DNA of 64,000 nucleotides from Paraburkholderia megapolitana (GCF_007556815.1 NZ_CP041745.1:3449001-3513000); one strand, 5' to 3'; shown: positions 36,820-46,081, numbered from the stretch's first letter. A program made the numbers and translations. The notes: generated by a model not told the origin, from the letters alone.

Positions 36820-36881
36820 CCTGAGGCACACATCTAGAATTCGCATCAGTCAGATCTACGGACATCAACCAGGAGACGTCG

Positions 36882-38054
36882 ATGCAACCCACCCACGCGA
36901 ATCCCGCGTACTACACCCCGGAACATATCGAGCTGCAGGACACGGTTCGCCGCTTCGTTGCAAAAGAGATCTCGCCGTTCGTCAACGACTGGGACGAAGC
37001 CGGCGAGTTTCCCCGTGAGCTTTATCGCAAGGCCGCGGACATCGGTTTGCTTGGGCTTGGCTTTCCCGACGCTTACGGGGGTATTGAAGACATCGACGCA
37101 TTTCACCGGTTGCTCTGCACCGTCGAACTCGCCCGCTGCGGCTCGGGCGGTGTCGCGAGTTCGCTGATGTCGCACACAATCGGCGCGCCGCCGATCGCAC
37201 ACGCAGGCAGCGACGAGCTGAAGTCGCGCGTGCTGCCGGGCATCCTGTCCGGCGAGAAAATTTCGGCGCTCGCGATTACCGAACCGGGCGGTGGCTCAGA
37301 CGTCGCTGCGTTGCGCACAACCGCGATTCGCGATGGCGATCACTACATCGTGAGCGGCGAGAAGGTGTTCATCACGTCCGGCATGAGGGCGGACTACTAC
37401 ACGGTTGCGGTTCGAACAGACCCGGAAGCACGCGGCGCCAAAGGACTGTCGCTGCTGGTGGTAGAGGGAAACACACCCGGGCTGTCGAAGACGCTACTCA
37501 AAAAGATGGGCTGGTGGGCATCCGATACCGCACATCTACACTTCGATCAGTGCCGCGTTCCGGTCGCGAACCTGATCGGTCAGGAAGGCAGTGGCTTTCC
37601 GCTGATCATGCAGAACTTCAATCTGGAGCGCTTCAGCGTGGCCGCTTCTGCGCTAGGGTTTTCGGAAGTCTGCTACGAGGATGCGCTCGAATGGGCGCGG
37701 CAGCGCAAGACGTTCGGTCAACGCGTCGCCGATCATCAGGTCATTCGCCACAAGCTCGTCGACATGGCCACGCGCATCACGGCGACGAGAGCCTGGCTCG
37801 AGCAATGCGCATGGCAGATGGACCATGCGGACAAACGCGACCCCGCTTTAATCTCCACGATCTGCATGCTGAAGAACTTCGCGACGCAGACCATGCAGTT
37901 CTGTGCCGATAGCGCCGTGCAGATACTCGGAGGTATGGGATATATGCGTGGCACGCGGCCGGAGCGCATCTATCGGGAGGTGAAAGTGAACATGATCGGT
38001 GGCGGCACCGAAGAGATCATGAAAGATCTGGTCGCACGCCAGCTCGAATTTTGA
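36882..38054 (+). CDS. Acyl-CoA dehydrogenase (divergent)
   Basis: 390 residues. AITEPGGGSDVAALRT and KVFITSGMRADYYTVAV are the signature regions. QNFNLERFSVAASALG gives a helix-G Glu, and the end reads IYREVKVNMIGGGTEEIMKDLV, so this enzyme also lacks the Y-E-G-T glutamate. AGGAG precedes the ATG by 8 bases. It is a second, clearly different dehydrogenase of the same catabolic island, read away from the operon and followed by the TetR gene. It may act on a different chain length of the same substrate. Confidence 0.9.
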   Translation: MQPTHANPAYYTPEHIELQDTVRRFVAKEISPFVNDWDEAGEFPRELYRKAADIGLLGLGFPDAYGGIEDIDAFHRLLCTVELARCGSGGVASSLMSHTIGAPPIAHAGSDELKSRVLPGILSGEKISALAITEPGGGSDVAALRTTAIRDGDHYIVSGEKVFITSGMRADYYTVAVRTDPEARGAKGLSLLVVEGNTPGLSKTLLKKMGWWASDTAHLHFDQCRVPVANLIGQEGSGFPLIMQNFNLERFSVAASALGFSEVCYEDALEWARQRKTFGQRVADHQVIRHKLVDMATRITATRAWLEQCAWQMDHADKRDPALISTICMLKNFATQTMQFCADSAVQILGGMGYMRGTRPERIYREVKVNMIGGGTEEIMKDLVARQLEF

Positions 38055-38178
38055 CCGAAGCGGCGCAGGGCGCCTCGGGGGGTGCATCCCTGTTCAGGTG
38101 CGGGAAAGTCATCGATAATGTGCCAATCGATGGCCGGCTGTTACGGCCCTCGCCTGAACGGGACATCGAATTGATTGT

Positions 38179-38883
38179 ATGAGCGCCATTCCTCTAGTTC
38201 CACGCAAACGCGGACGTCCACTCAAGGGCGAAGGCGCGTCGTTGCGCGACGACCTGATTCTCACCTCCGCCAAACTGTTCCGCACGCAAGGGTACGAGCG
38301 CACGACTGTCCGCGATATCGCAGCCGCGGCGGGCATTCAGGCGGGCAGCTGGTTCTATCACTTCAAGACCAAGCAGGACATTCTCGTCGCCGTGATGGAA
38401 CAGGGCATGGCGAGCTCGCTCGCGCGCATCGAGGCACTCGACGTCGACAACCTGTCTGCGCGCGACGCCTTTCACGCGTTGGTTCGCACGCATCTCAAGA
38501 CGATGGTTTCGCCGGATCACGATTTCATCCCCGTCCTGCTCTATGAATGGGGTTCACTCGACAAAGACCGGAAGGTCGCGGTGCTGAAATTGAAGGACCG
38601 TTACGAGGCCCTGTGGGATAGCGTAATTGCCCGTCTGCATGCATCTGGAGAATGGCTTGCACCAACGCCGATCGACCGGTTGATGACATTCGGCGCATTG
38701 AACTGGGCGGTGCAATGGTACAGACCAGGTGGGCCGCTCAATCTGGACGAACTGACGGACAACGCGGTGCAGTTTCTGTTGAGGAGCGTACCGACCGCTA
38801 CTTCGGCACCTGCGTCGGCACCCGAGTCGACCCCCGCGTCAGTACCCGCAGCAAAGCGGCCGCGCAAGACAAAGGCCGGTTGA
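38179..38883 (+). CDS. TetR/AcrR-family repressor (AtuR-like)
   Basis: 234 residues. The helix-turn-helix is TTVRDIAAAAGIQAGSWFYHFKTKQDIL, followed by a helical ligand domain and an Ala/Pro/Ser-rich tail (TATSAPASAPESTPASVP). It probably represses the adjacent catabolic genes through the palindrome at 36796 and is induced by an acyl-CoA intermediate. A second inverted repeat, CATCGAT/ATCGATG with 9 nt between (38110-38132), lies upstream of its own start and might be autoregulatory. Confidence 0.88.
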   Translation: MSAIPLVPRKRGRPLKGEGASLRDDLILTSAKLFRTQGYERTTVRDIAAAAGIQAGSWFYHFKTKQDILVAVMEQGMASSLARIEALDVDNLSARDAFHALVRTHLKTMVSPDHDFIPVLLYEWGSLDKDRKVAVLKLKDRYEALWDSVIARLHASGEWLAPTPIDRLMTFGALNWAVQWYRPGGPLNLDELTDNAVQFLLRSVPTATSAPASAPESTPASVPAAKRPRKTKAG

Positions 38884-38905
38884 GGCCAACCCGACCTCAA
38901 CCGGC
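38875..38905. terminator. 11-bp hairpin at the tetR / solute-binding-protein junction
   Basis: GCCGGTTGAGG (38875-38885, spanning the tetR stop) pairs with CCTCAACCGGC (38895-38905). It stands between convergent genes and has no T-run. Confidence 0.5.
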
Positions 38906-38926
38906 TCGCATCGAAACATCCCAGCT

Positions 38927-40246
38927 CTACTTCTGGTAGCCCGCCTGCCGCACCGCACGATCCGCCGCGGCATTGCCCGCCTTCAGCGCCGATGCCACGT
39001 CGGTCTGTCCGGCCACCACGCCTGCAATAGCCTGCCCCACGACCGTCCCAAACGACTGGAACTCGGGGATACCCACGAACTGGACGCCGGAATACGGGAC
39101 CTTCTGGAGCGTCGAATCATCGGGGTTCGCCGTTTCGATTGCCTTCAGAACGAAGTCGCCGAACGGTGCCGCCTGCCGGTATTCCGGGCGCGCGTAAGTC
39201 GACTTGCGTGTGCCCGGCGGAACCGATGCCCAGCCCTCGTCTTTCGCCACCAGTTCGATGTACTGCTTCGACGTTGCCCACTCGGCAAACTTCTTCGCGG
39301 CATCCTGCGACTTCGAGGTTTTGGGAACGGCGAACGACCACGACCACAACCAGTGCGATCCCTTCGGCGTCACCGCGACCGGCGCTGCGGCAAAACCGAT
39401 CTTGTCCGCGACCTGCGACTGCGCCTTGTTATAGAGCATGCCGGCCGCAACCGTCGCATCGATCCACATCGCGCACTTGCCCGACGACATCAACGTGAGA
39501 TTCTCGTTAAAGCCGTTTGAACTGGCGCCCGGAGGACCGTCTTTCTTCAGCAGATCCGAATAGAACGTGATGGCTTTGTTCCATTCGAGCGTATCGATCT
39601 GGGCTTTCCAGTGCTCGTCGAACCATCGTCCGCCGTACGTGTTGACGACCGTCGATACGTACGCCATGTTCTCGCCCCAACCCGCCTTGCCGCGCAGACA
39701 GATGCCATATACGCCACTGGCCTTGTCGGTCAGCTTGTCGGCGAATTCCTTGATCTGATCGTAAGTGGGCTGGTCCGGCATCTTGAGGCCCTTCGCCGCA
39801 AACAGGTCTTTGCGGTAAAAGGTCATCGAACTCTCGACGTAGAACGGTAACGCCCACAACTGGCCATTCGAAGACAGACCGTCACGCGCTGTCTTGACGA
39901 CGTCGTCGAGATCGTAACCGGCCGGCAGGTTGTTCATCGGCGCGAGCCATCCGCGCTTGCCCCACTGCGGCGCTTCGTACGTTCCGATCGCGACCACGTC
40001 GAACTGACCGCTGTTCGTGGTGATGTCCGTCGTTGCCCGCTGGCGCAATACGTTCTCTTCGAGAATCACCCAGTTCAGCGTGATATCCGGATTTGCTTTC
40101 TCGAACGTGGCCGAGAGCTTCTTGAGCTCGATCATGTCCGGGTTGTTGAGCGTTGCAATCGTCACGCTCGCTGCGCTTGCCATTTGCGCCGCACTGAAAA
40201 TTACTCCAGCGACTAACGCCCTGCGGGTCACAGTTTTCGTCTTCAC
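38927..40246 (-). CDS. Extracellular solute-binding protein, family 1 (SmoE-like)
   Basis: 439 residues. The signal peptide MKTKTVTRRALVAGVIFSAAQMASA is followed by ASVTIATLNNPDMIELKKLSATFEKANPDITLNW, characteristic of MalE-type (CUT1) binding proteins. FDVVAIGTYEAPQWGKRGWLAPM and the long C-terminal lobe resemble the sorbitol/mannitol protein SmoE. CUT1 transporters need MalF/MalG-like permeases and a single-domain ATPase, and none is in the window. It follows the GatZ-like gene by 74 bp in a region with GAGAGGAGAC before the ATG, so it probably belongs to the same operon. Confidence 0.88.
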   Translation of the reverse strand: MKTKTVTRRALVAGVIFSAAQMASAASVTIATLNNPDMIELKKLSATFEKANPDITLNWVILEENVLRQRATTDITTNSGQFDVVAIGTYEAPQWGKRGWLAPMNNLPAGYDLDDVVKTARDGLSSNGQLWALPFYVESSMTFYRKDLFAAKGLKMPDQPTYDQIKEFADKLTDKASGVYGICLRGKAGWGENMAYVSTVVNTYGGRWFDEHWKAQIDTLEWNKAITFYSDLLKKDGPPGASSNGFNENLTLMSSGKCAMWIDATVAAGMLYNKAQSQVADKIGFAAAPVAVTPKGSHWLWSWSFAVPKTSKSQDAAKKFAEWATSKQYIELVAKDEGWASVPPGTRKSTYARPEYRQAAPFGDFVLKAIETANPDDSTLQKVPYSGVQFVGIPEFQSFGTVVGQAIAGVVAGQTDVASALKAGNAAADRAVRQAGYQK

Positions 40247-40320
40247 GTCTGTCTCCTCTCTGCTAGAAACTTCCCTTTCGGTGGATGTCTTGCTCCTGAA
40301 TCAGGGGGTTAAAAAAACGA

Positions 40321-41628
40321 TTACGTTTCTTCGGATGCCGCATCGCATATCCTGCACGCGGCGGCATACGAGCCAATGACTTCGCGAACCTTGCTCTCGA
40401 TCAGGCTCATCGGCGATGCATCGATCATCTCGCGCCTGAACTGCCAGTACTGTTCGGGTAGATGGCGGCTCAGCAGGTTCTCCGGGATGGCGATGCCTGC
40501 GAGGTTGCTCATCAGCGTTTGCACCGCCGCGTCGATCTCCGGATCGGCCCAGTAATACCGGACACGGTCGCTATAGCTGTAGGTGCGCAACAGCCGCTTT
40601 TTCTGCTCGTCGCCGTGGTAATACTTCTCCCAGTTGCCGGGGCGCGAAAGCATGACGCGCTCCACGACTTCACGCAGGTTCGATGTCGTTTCTGGAGAGA
40701 CGAGTTCAGTCTCGATGTCGGCAAGCGCATACAGCGCTTCGCGCAGGGCAAACGTCACACCCGGGCCGACTTTCAGAATGGCAAACCCGTCCCACACCAG
40801 CGTGGCGAGCGATTCCGGTCTCTGATAGTCGGTGGAGTGTGCCTCGAAGACCATTCCGGGCAACTGTTCAAGAACTCCCGCAAGCTTCCTGGCAAGCCTC
40901 GGTTGATAGTCCACGACCTTCGTATGATCGAACTCGACGCCCGGCTGAACGACGAGGGCGATCACGCGCTCCCACACGTCGTCGAGGCCACGATCGCGCC
41001 ACGCCTGGCGATGAACTGCAACCGTCGCGAACGCTGCCTCCGGATGCGTGACTTCTACCGCCTCCAGTTCCTCGGCGGCACCACCCGGTACCGGAACCTC
41101 CGTGCCGATCACATACACCGGTTTTCCGTTTCTGCCTGCGCGCGCGGCAGCGGCCTCGGCGATTGCACACAGTCGCGAGGCACGCCCGGCCACGACATGA
41201 TCCGAGAGTCGCTCCGGATCGCCGGCGCAACTCATGCTCGTATCGAGGTGAATTTTCGCGAAACCCGCCGACACGTATGCATCGATGAGCGCTTCCGCGT
41301 GTTGCATGGCTTCCTCCGCGGGCAGGTCGCGCCATGCGTTAGGGCCAAGATGGTCGCCACCGAGAATCAGCCGCGAGCGCGGCAAACCAACACGATCGGC
41401 GATCAGATGCACGAAGCGCACGAAATCCGCCGGCTTCATTCCCGTGTATCCGCCGAACTGATCGACCTGGTTTGAAGTCGATTCGATCAGCAGCGGCGTG
41501 TCGTCGTCGAGCGCCTGCTTCATTGCCGCACCAAGCACCCATGGGTGAGCCGAGCAGATCGAGTACATCCCCTTGAGTTTCTGTGCCGCGCGCTCGTCGC
41601 CCGAGAGACGAAAGACGACGTTAGTCAT
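40321..41628 (-). CDS. GatZ/KbaZ-like tagatose-6-phosphate protein
   Basis: A 435-residue member of the GatZ/KbaZ family (MKQALDDDTPLLIESTSNQVDQFGGYTGMKPADF; RLILGGDHLGPNAW; DTSMSCAGDPERLSDHVVAGRA). In enterobacteria these are non-catalytic partners of GatY/KbaY tagatose-1,6-bisphosphate aldolase. No GatY/KbaY gene is present. In Agrobacterium a stand-alone homologue acts as D-tagatose-6-phosphate 4-epimerase, which would suit a neighbour of a PfkB kinase. Its start overlaps the kinase stop by 8 bp. Confidence 0.9.
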   Translation of the reverse strand: MTNVVFRLSGDERAAQKLKGMYSICSAHPWVLGAAMKQALDDDTPLLIESTSNQVDQFGGYTGMKPADFVRFVHLIADRVGLPRSRLILGGDHLGPNAWRDLPAEEAMQHAEALIDAYVSAGFAKIHLDTSMSCAGDPERLSDHVVAGRASRLCAIAEAAAARAGRNGKPVYVIGTEVPVPGGAAEELEAVEVTHPEAAFATVAVHRQAWRDRGLDDVWERVIALVVQPGVEFDHTKVVDYQPRLARKLAGVLEQLPGMVFEAHSTDYQRPESLATLVWDGFAILKVGPGVTFALREALYALADIETELVSPETTSNLREVVERVMLSRPGNWEKYYHGDEQKKRLLRTYSYSDRVRYYWADPEIDAAVQTLMSNLAGIAIPENLLSRHLPEQYWQFRREMIDASPMSLIESKVREVIGSYAAACRICDAASEET

Positions 41629-42607
41629 GACGCTGCTCCATCGGGTTCGCGATGAAGTCGTCGAGCTGCGCCAACGTCGCCGTTCCCTCCATCGGCCCGC
41701 GAAACGTCACTGCCCGTGCGCCGGCCGCACAGGCATAGGTCAACGCTCTTTCAACGCCGAAGCCTTGCGCACGGCAGGCGATGTAGGTTCCGCCGAAGCA
41801 GTCGCCCGCGCCCGTCGGATCGACTTCCTGAACCGGCAGCGCGGGAAAGTTCAGCACGGTTTTTCCATCGTAGTAGCTGCATCCATGCTTGCCGCGCTTG
41901 ATCACGACTTCGCGTACGCCACGCTTCAAAAGCTCGTCGATAGCGCCCTCTTCGCTGCTTGCGCTCGCGAGCAGCATCACCTCGTGGCCGCTCGGCAGGA
42001 AAACATCGGTGTAGTCAAGGATGAAATCGAGCGCTTCGCGCATTTCGGGAATACGCAGCATCTCCTTGCGGATGTTCGGATCGAAGCTCACCGTCCCGCC
42101 GTGTTCCTTGACGGTTTCGATGACCTTTTTCATCGCTTCGATGATGCGAAATGAAAAGAGCGACGAGCCCATCACGTGAAAGTGGCGGCACTGCTTGAGT
42201 AGATCGTCGCGGATGTTGCCGACCGACAGGTGGCCGGAAGCGCTGTTGGCGATGTTGTAGATAAAGTCGCGGTCGCCGTCCTCGCGGTAAGTCACGAACG
42301 CGCTACCTGTCGTCGCGGTCTTGATGACGGAGATACCGGAGACGTCGACGCCATCCGCGCGCAATCGCTCGACATTGAGGGCGCCGAAATCGTCGTCGCC
42401 GACGCAACCGATCATCGCGCACCGGCTGCCGGCCTTCGCAACCTGATCGATGAAAATGGCCGGCGCGCCGCTCGCGTAGGGGCCGATCAATGTGCCCGGC
42501 TGGCGGAACGACTGGCCGCGCTCGGTAGCCATTATTTCGACCAGGATTTCGCCCATCGTCAGGATGTAGCCGACGTCGCGGGACTTCTGCAGTTCAGTGT
42601 TAGCCAT
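41621..42607 (-). CDS. PfkB-family sugar kinase
   Basis: 328 residues. GEILVEIMATERGQ and the sugar-binding start are followed by CVGDDDFGALNVERLR (PfkB signature 1). QEVDPTGAGDCFGGTYI is signature 2, with the catalytic Asp in G-A-G-D. It would phosphorylate a ketohexose such as tagatose or fructose imported by the adjacent transporter. It overlaps both neighbours by 8 bp, a sign of translational coupling. The ATG at 42607 is preferred over one at 42628. Confidence 0.92.
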   Translation of the reverse strand: MANTELQKSRDVGYILTMGEILVEIMATERGQSFRQPGTLIGPYASGAPAIFIDQVAKAGSRCAMIGCVGDDDFGALNVERLRADGVDVSGISVIKTATTGSAFVTYREDGDRDFIYNIANSASGHLSVGNIRDDLLKQCRHFHVMGSSLFSFRIIEAMKKVIETVKEHGGTVSFDPNIRKEMLRIPEMREALDFILDYTDVFLPSGHEVMLLASASSEEGAIDELLKRGVREVVIKRGKHGCSYYDGKTVLNFPALPVQEVDPTGAGDCFGGTYIACRAQGFGVERALTYACAAGARAVTFRGPMEGTATLAQLDDFIANPMEQRHD

Positions 42608-43595
42608 GACGCTTTTTCGTTTGAACATCGATGCAAACGGCGACGAGGATGACGACGCCCTTTACGATCAGTTGATAGAAGTACGGAACGCTCAACAGAT
42701 TCATGCCGTTGTTGATGACCCCGATGATCAGCGCACCGATCAACGTGCCGATAATCGTGCCGTAGCCGCCACTCAGACTGGTCCCGCCAAGCACGGCAGC
42801 CGCGATCGCGTCCAGCTCGTAACCGAGACCCGCATTGGGCTGCGCCGAATACAGACGCGAGGTCATCAGCACGCCGCCGATGCTCGCCATCAGCCCGGAG
42901 ATCATGAAGATGCCGATCCGCAGACGCCTGACGTTGATGCCCGAATACAGCGCGGCCTCGCGATTCCCGCCCGCCAGATATGCCTTGCGTCCAAACACCG
43001 TTTTCGACAGGACGAAATGGTTGATGGCCAGCAGAACCACCAGAAGCCAGATGGGTATCGCAATGCCAAGAAAAGTCGCGTTGCCGAGTGCCGCAAAGCG
43101 GTCGTCGTCGATCGAGATCGGTACACCTGCCGACGTGATGTACGCGAGCCCCCGGAAAACGCCCATCGTTGCGACTGTCACGATGAACGAGGGAATGGTC
43201 AGCATCGCGGTCAGCGTACCGTTGATGAACCCGAGAACCAGTCCCGCACCCATGGCGATCACGATAGCCAGCGCGGGATGCAGTCCATGCTGCATCGAGA
43301 AAGCGGCGACCGTGCCGACGAGCGCCATCACTGCGCCGACAGAAAGATCGATATCGCCGAGCAACAGGACATAGGTCATCCCGAAGCCGAGAATCGCGAT
43401 GATCGATACCTGCATGACGATGTTCAGCAGGTTGCCGAGCGTCAGAAAGTTGCTCGACAGAACCGCGAAAAGTACGCAGAGCAACGCGAGCCCGCAGACG
43501 ATGCCGCCGTAGTGACGTATCCATGGGAACCGCCCGGTCAAGCTGCTCATGTGTCCGCCCCGATCGGCCTGTCTAGTAAGCTCCGATGATTTCAT
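42600..43595 (-). CDS. CUT2 (ribose-type) ABC transporter permease
   Basis: 331 residues with 8-10 membrane segments. LNIVMQVSIIAILGFGMTYVLLLGDIDLSVGAVMALVG is the typical RbsC entry, and YELDAIAAAVLGGTSLSGGYGTIIGTLIGALIIGVINNG is the classic EAA-like motif region of this family. It forms the membrane channel for the sugar. It overlaps the kinase by 8 bp and the ATPase by 4 bp. Confidence 0.95.
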   Translation of the reverse strand: MKSSELTRQADRGGHMSSLTGRFPWIRHYGGIVCGLALLCVLFAVLSSNFLTLGNLLNIVMQVSIIAILGFGMTYVLLLGDIDLSVGAVMALVGTVAAFSMQHGLHPALAIVIAMGAGLVLGFINGTLTAMLTIPSFIVTVATMGVFRGLAYITSAGVPISIDDDRFAALGNATFLGIAIPIWLLVVLLAINHFVLSKTVFGRKAYLAGGNREAALYSGINVRRLRIGIFMISGLMASIGGVLMTSRLYSAQPNAGLGYELDAIAAAVLGGTSLSGGYGTIIGTLIGALIIGVINNGMNLLSVPYFYQLIVKGVVILVAVCIDVQTKKRHG

Positions 43596-45154
43596 GCTGG
43601 TGCTGCTCCTGTTGCGTACGACATGACGGTCTCCTGAGTCAGCCCCGCCGTTGCGAATTCCCTGACAAGGCGCTTCTCGCGCATCACCGCGAGGCGGTCG
43701 CTCATGGCCAGCGCTTCGGGCAATTCCGAAGAGACCAGAACAATGGCGGTGCCGGCATCGGCGAGTTCACGCATCACGCGGTAGATCTCGAACTTCGCGC
43801 CGACATCGACACCGCGGGTCGGCTCATCGAGAATCAGCACTTTGGGCTTGAGCGAAAGCCATTTGGAGAAGACGACTTTCTGCTGGTTGCCGCCGCTCAG
43901 ATCGCCGACCGCCTGCTGCGGCCCCGCTGTTCTGATCTTCATGCGAGCGATCGCGTCCTGCGTTTCGCGTTGTTCGTAGCGGCTGCTCACGATGCCAAAT
44001 CGAGAACCCTTGCGCTCGAAGCTGGCCATCGTGATGTTTTGCGCAATCGAATGCATGAGCACCAGGCCCTCGTGCTTTCGGTCTTCGGTGACGAACGCGA
44101 TGCCTGCCGAGATTGCGCGCTCCGGCGAACGTAACCGCACTGCCTTGCCATCCATCAGGATCTGTCCCGTCGGACGTCCGATTCCAAACAGCGCCTTCAT
44201 CACATCCGAGCGACCCGCGCCGATCAGGCCAAAGAAACCGAAGATTTCGCCAGGTCGGACACCGAAACTGATGTCGTGAAACTTGCCGTTAATGGTGAGG
44301 TTCCGCACTTCGAGCAACGGTGCGCGATTCATATTGAGCGGCGTGGCGCGCGGCGGATAGACATCGCTCATCTCGCGTCCGACCATGAGATTGATCAGCG
44401 CCCCGATCGTCGTCTCGTTCCGGTCGTGCGTGCAGATGTATTGCCCGTCGCGCATCACCGAGATGTCGTCCGAGATCCGCATGATCTCGTCCATGCGGTG
44501 TGAGATGTAGACGACGGCGATGCCACGCGACTTGAGTTTCGCCACGATGCCGAACAGCACTTCGGCCTCCCGGTCGCTCAGGGACGACGTAGGTTCGTCC
44601 ATGATGACCAGCTCGGCACGGCGACTCAGTCCCTTCGCAATTTCGACCAGTTGCCGCTGCGCCATCGACAGGCGCGCAACGGCGACGTGTGCGTCGATAT
44701 CGATCGCTAGATCGTCGAGCAGATCCTGCGCTTGCCGGAACAACGATTTGAAATCGACGATGCCGAATCGCTGCGGCTCGTGGCCCGCGAAGATGTTCTC
44801 CGCCACAGTCAGATTCGCCGCGAGACTCAGCTCCTGATAGATGATCGAGATGCCGGCCGCCTGGGATTCGGACGGGGTGGCAAATACGACAGGCTGACCA
44901 CGCACGAGCAGGTCGCCTTTCGTCGGTTGATGGACGCCCGCCAGAATCTTCATCAAGGTCGACTTGCCTGCGCCGTTCTCGCCGAGAATCGTGTGGACCC
45001 GCCCGCTTCGCAACGCGAGCGAAACGTTCTTGATCGCCTCGACCGTACCGAACGATTTAGCGATGGACCTCAACTCGGCAAAAGGAACATCCGCGCCATC
45101 GCTAAAGCTCGCGCCCGATGCCTGAGCGCACAGGCGGTTCGGGCTCGCATTCAC
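43592..45154 (-). CDS. CUT2 sugar ABC transporter ATP-binding protein (two NBDs)
   Basis: 520 residues with two nucleotide-binding domains. NBD1 has Walker A LGENGAGKSTLMKIL, signature LSMAQRQLVEIAKGL and Walker B LVIMDEPTSSLS. NBD2 has the degenerate Walker A LIGAGRSDVMKALFG, signature DLSGGNQQKVVFSKWL and Walker B VLILDEPTRGVD. This is the RbsA/XylG architecture. A Ser/Ala-rich N-terminal extension of about 25 residues precedes NBD1. It overlaps the permease and the binding-protein genes by 4 bp each. Confidence 0.95.
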   Translation of the reverse strand: MNASPNRLCAQASGASFSDGADVPFAELRSIAKSFGTVEAIKNVSLALRSGRVHTILGENGAGKSTLMKILAGVHQPTKGDLLVRGQPVVFATPSESQAAGISIIYQELSLAANLTVAENIFAGHEPQRFGIVDFKSLFRQAQDLLDDLAIDIDAHVAVARLSMAQRQLVEIAKGLSRRAELVIMDEPTSSLSDREAEVLFGIVAKLKSRGIAVVYISHRMDEIMRISDDISVMRDGQYICTHDRNETTIGALINLMVGREMSDVYPPRATPLNMNRAPLLEVRNLTINGKFHDISFGVRPGEIFGFFGLIGAGRSDVMKALFGIGRPTGQILMDGKAVRLRSPERAISAGIAFVTEDRKHEGLVLMHSIAQNITMASFERKGSRFGIVSSRYEQRETQDAIARMKIRTAGPQQAVGDLSGGNQQKVVFSKWLSLKPKVLILDEPTRGVDVGAKFEIYRVMRELADAGTAIVLVSSELPEALAMSDRLAVMREKRLVREFATAGLTQETVMSYATGAAPA

Positions 45155-46053
45155 TTTGCGGTCCCGTGCAGATAGACGCCGGGTGTCACGGGGATCAGCT
45201 TCGCGACCGGCTGCTTTGCGGCAACCTTCACCGCTGTGTCGACAGCGATGGCGCCCATTTTTTCGGGGTATTGGCGGATCACGCCGACGAAATTCGGATT
45301 CTTGTCTACGGCTGCGCGCGCTTCCGGCATGCCGTCGAAGCCGATCACCTTGACGTGATTGCCAGCTGATTTACCGGCAACGGCTGCCGCCATCGCGGCG
45401 TCATCGCCAAACCCAAAGATTCCGTCGAGATCCGGATGGGCCTGAAGCATGTTCTGCGCAGTCGTCAACGCTTCAGCGCGCGTGATGCCGGGCTGGACTG
45501 CAACGATCTGCACACCCGGACACGCATCGAGAGCCTTCTTGAAACCCGTCACGCGATCGATCACGGACTGCACCGTCGGATAGTCGATCACACCGACCTT
45601 GCCCTTGCCGCCGAGGACCTTGCACATCAGTTGCCCGGCCATCTGGCCGCCGGCGTAGTTGTCGGTAGCGATGTGGGAAGCGACCTCGACGCCCTGCGCG
45701 CTGATGTCGACGGTGATGACGGGGATGCCGGCTCGTTGCGCGATCATGACCGCCGCCTTGACACCTTTCGAATCGACCGGTGAAAGCACGATCACGTCGA
45801 CCTTGCGGGTCACGAAGTCCTGTACATCGGCGATCTGTTTGCTCAGATCCTGATTCGCGATCGATATGTCGAGCTTCGCGTTGTCCTTCAGCGCTTCCTG
45901 TTTCATCGCATCGGCGAGCGCGACGTAGAACGGATGTTGCTGCGTCAGCAGAGACGCGCCGATCTTGACCTGGTCGGCGTGCGCCAGCGGGGCGACGGCA
46001 AACGTCGTGGTCGCGGCGAGGATGGCCGCCATGCTTTTGAGCGTCAACTTCAT
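45151..46053 (-). CDS. CUT2 sugar-binding periplasmic protein
   Basis: 300 residues. The signal peptide MKLTLKSMAAILAATTTFAVAPLAHA is followed by the RbsB fold: VKIGASLLTQQHPFYVALADAMKQEA, then VDVIVLSPVDSKGVKAAV, and AGIPVITVDISAQGVEVASHIATDNYAGG. It captures the substrate for the ABC transporter; the sugar is unknown. It lies 28 bp after the DeoR gene. Confidence 0.95.
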   Translation of the reverse strand: MKLTLKSMAAILAATTTFAVAPLAHADQVKIGASLLTQQHPFYVALADAMKQEALKDNAKLDISIANQDLSKQIADVQDFVTRKVDVIVLSPVDSKGVKAAVMIAQRAGIPVITVDISAQGVEVASHIATDNYAGGQMAGQLMCKVLGGKGKVGVIDYPTVQSVIDRVTGFKKALDACPGVQIVAVQPGITRAEALTTAQNMLQAHPDLDGIFGFGDDAAMAAAVAGKSAGNHVKVIGFDGMPEARAAVDKNPNFVGVIRQYPEKMGAIAVDTAVKVAAKQPVAKLIPVTPGVYLHGTAK

Positions 46054-46081
46054 GTGTCTCTTCCTTTCTTCCTTTGATGGT

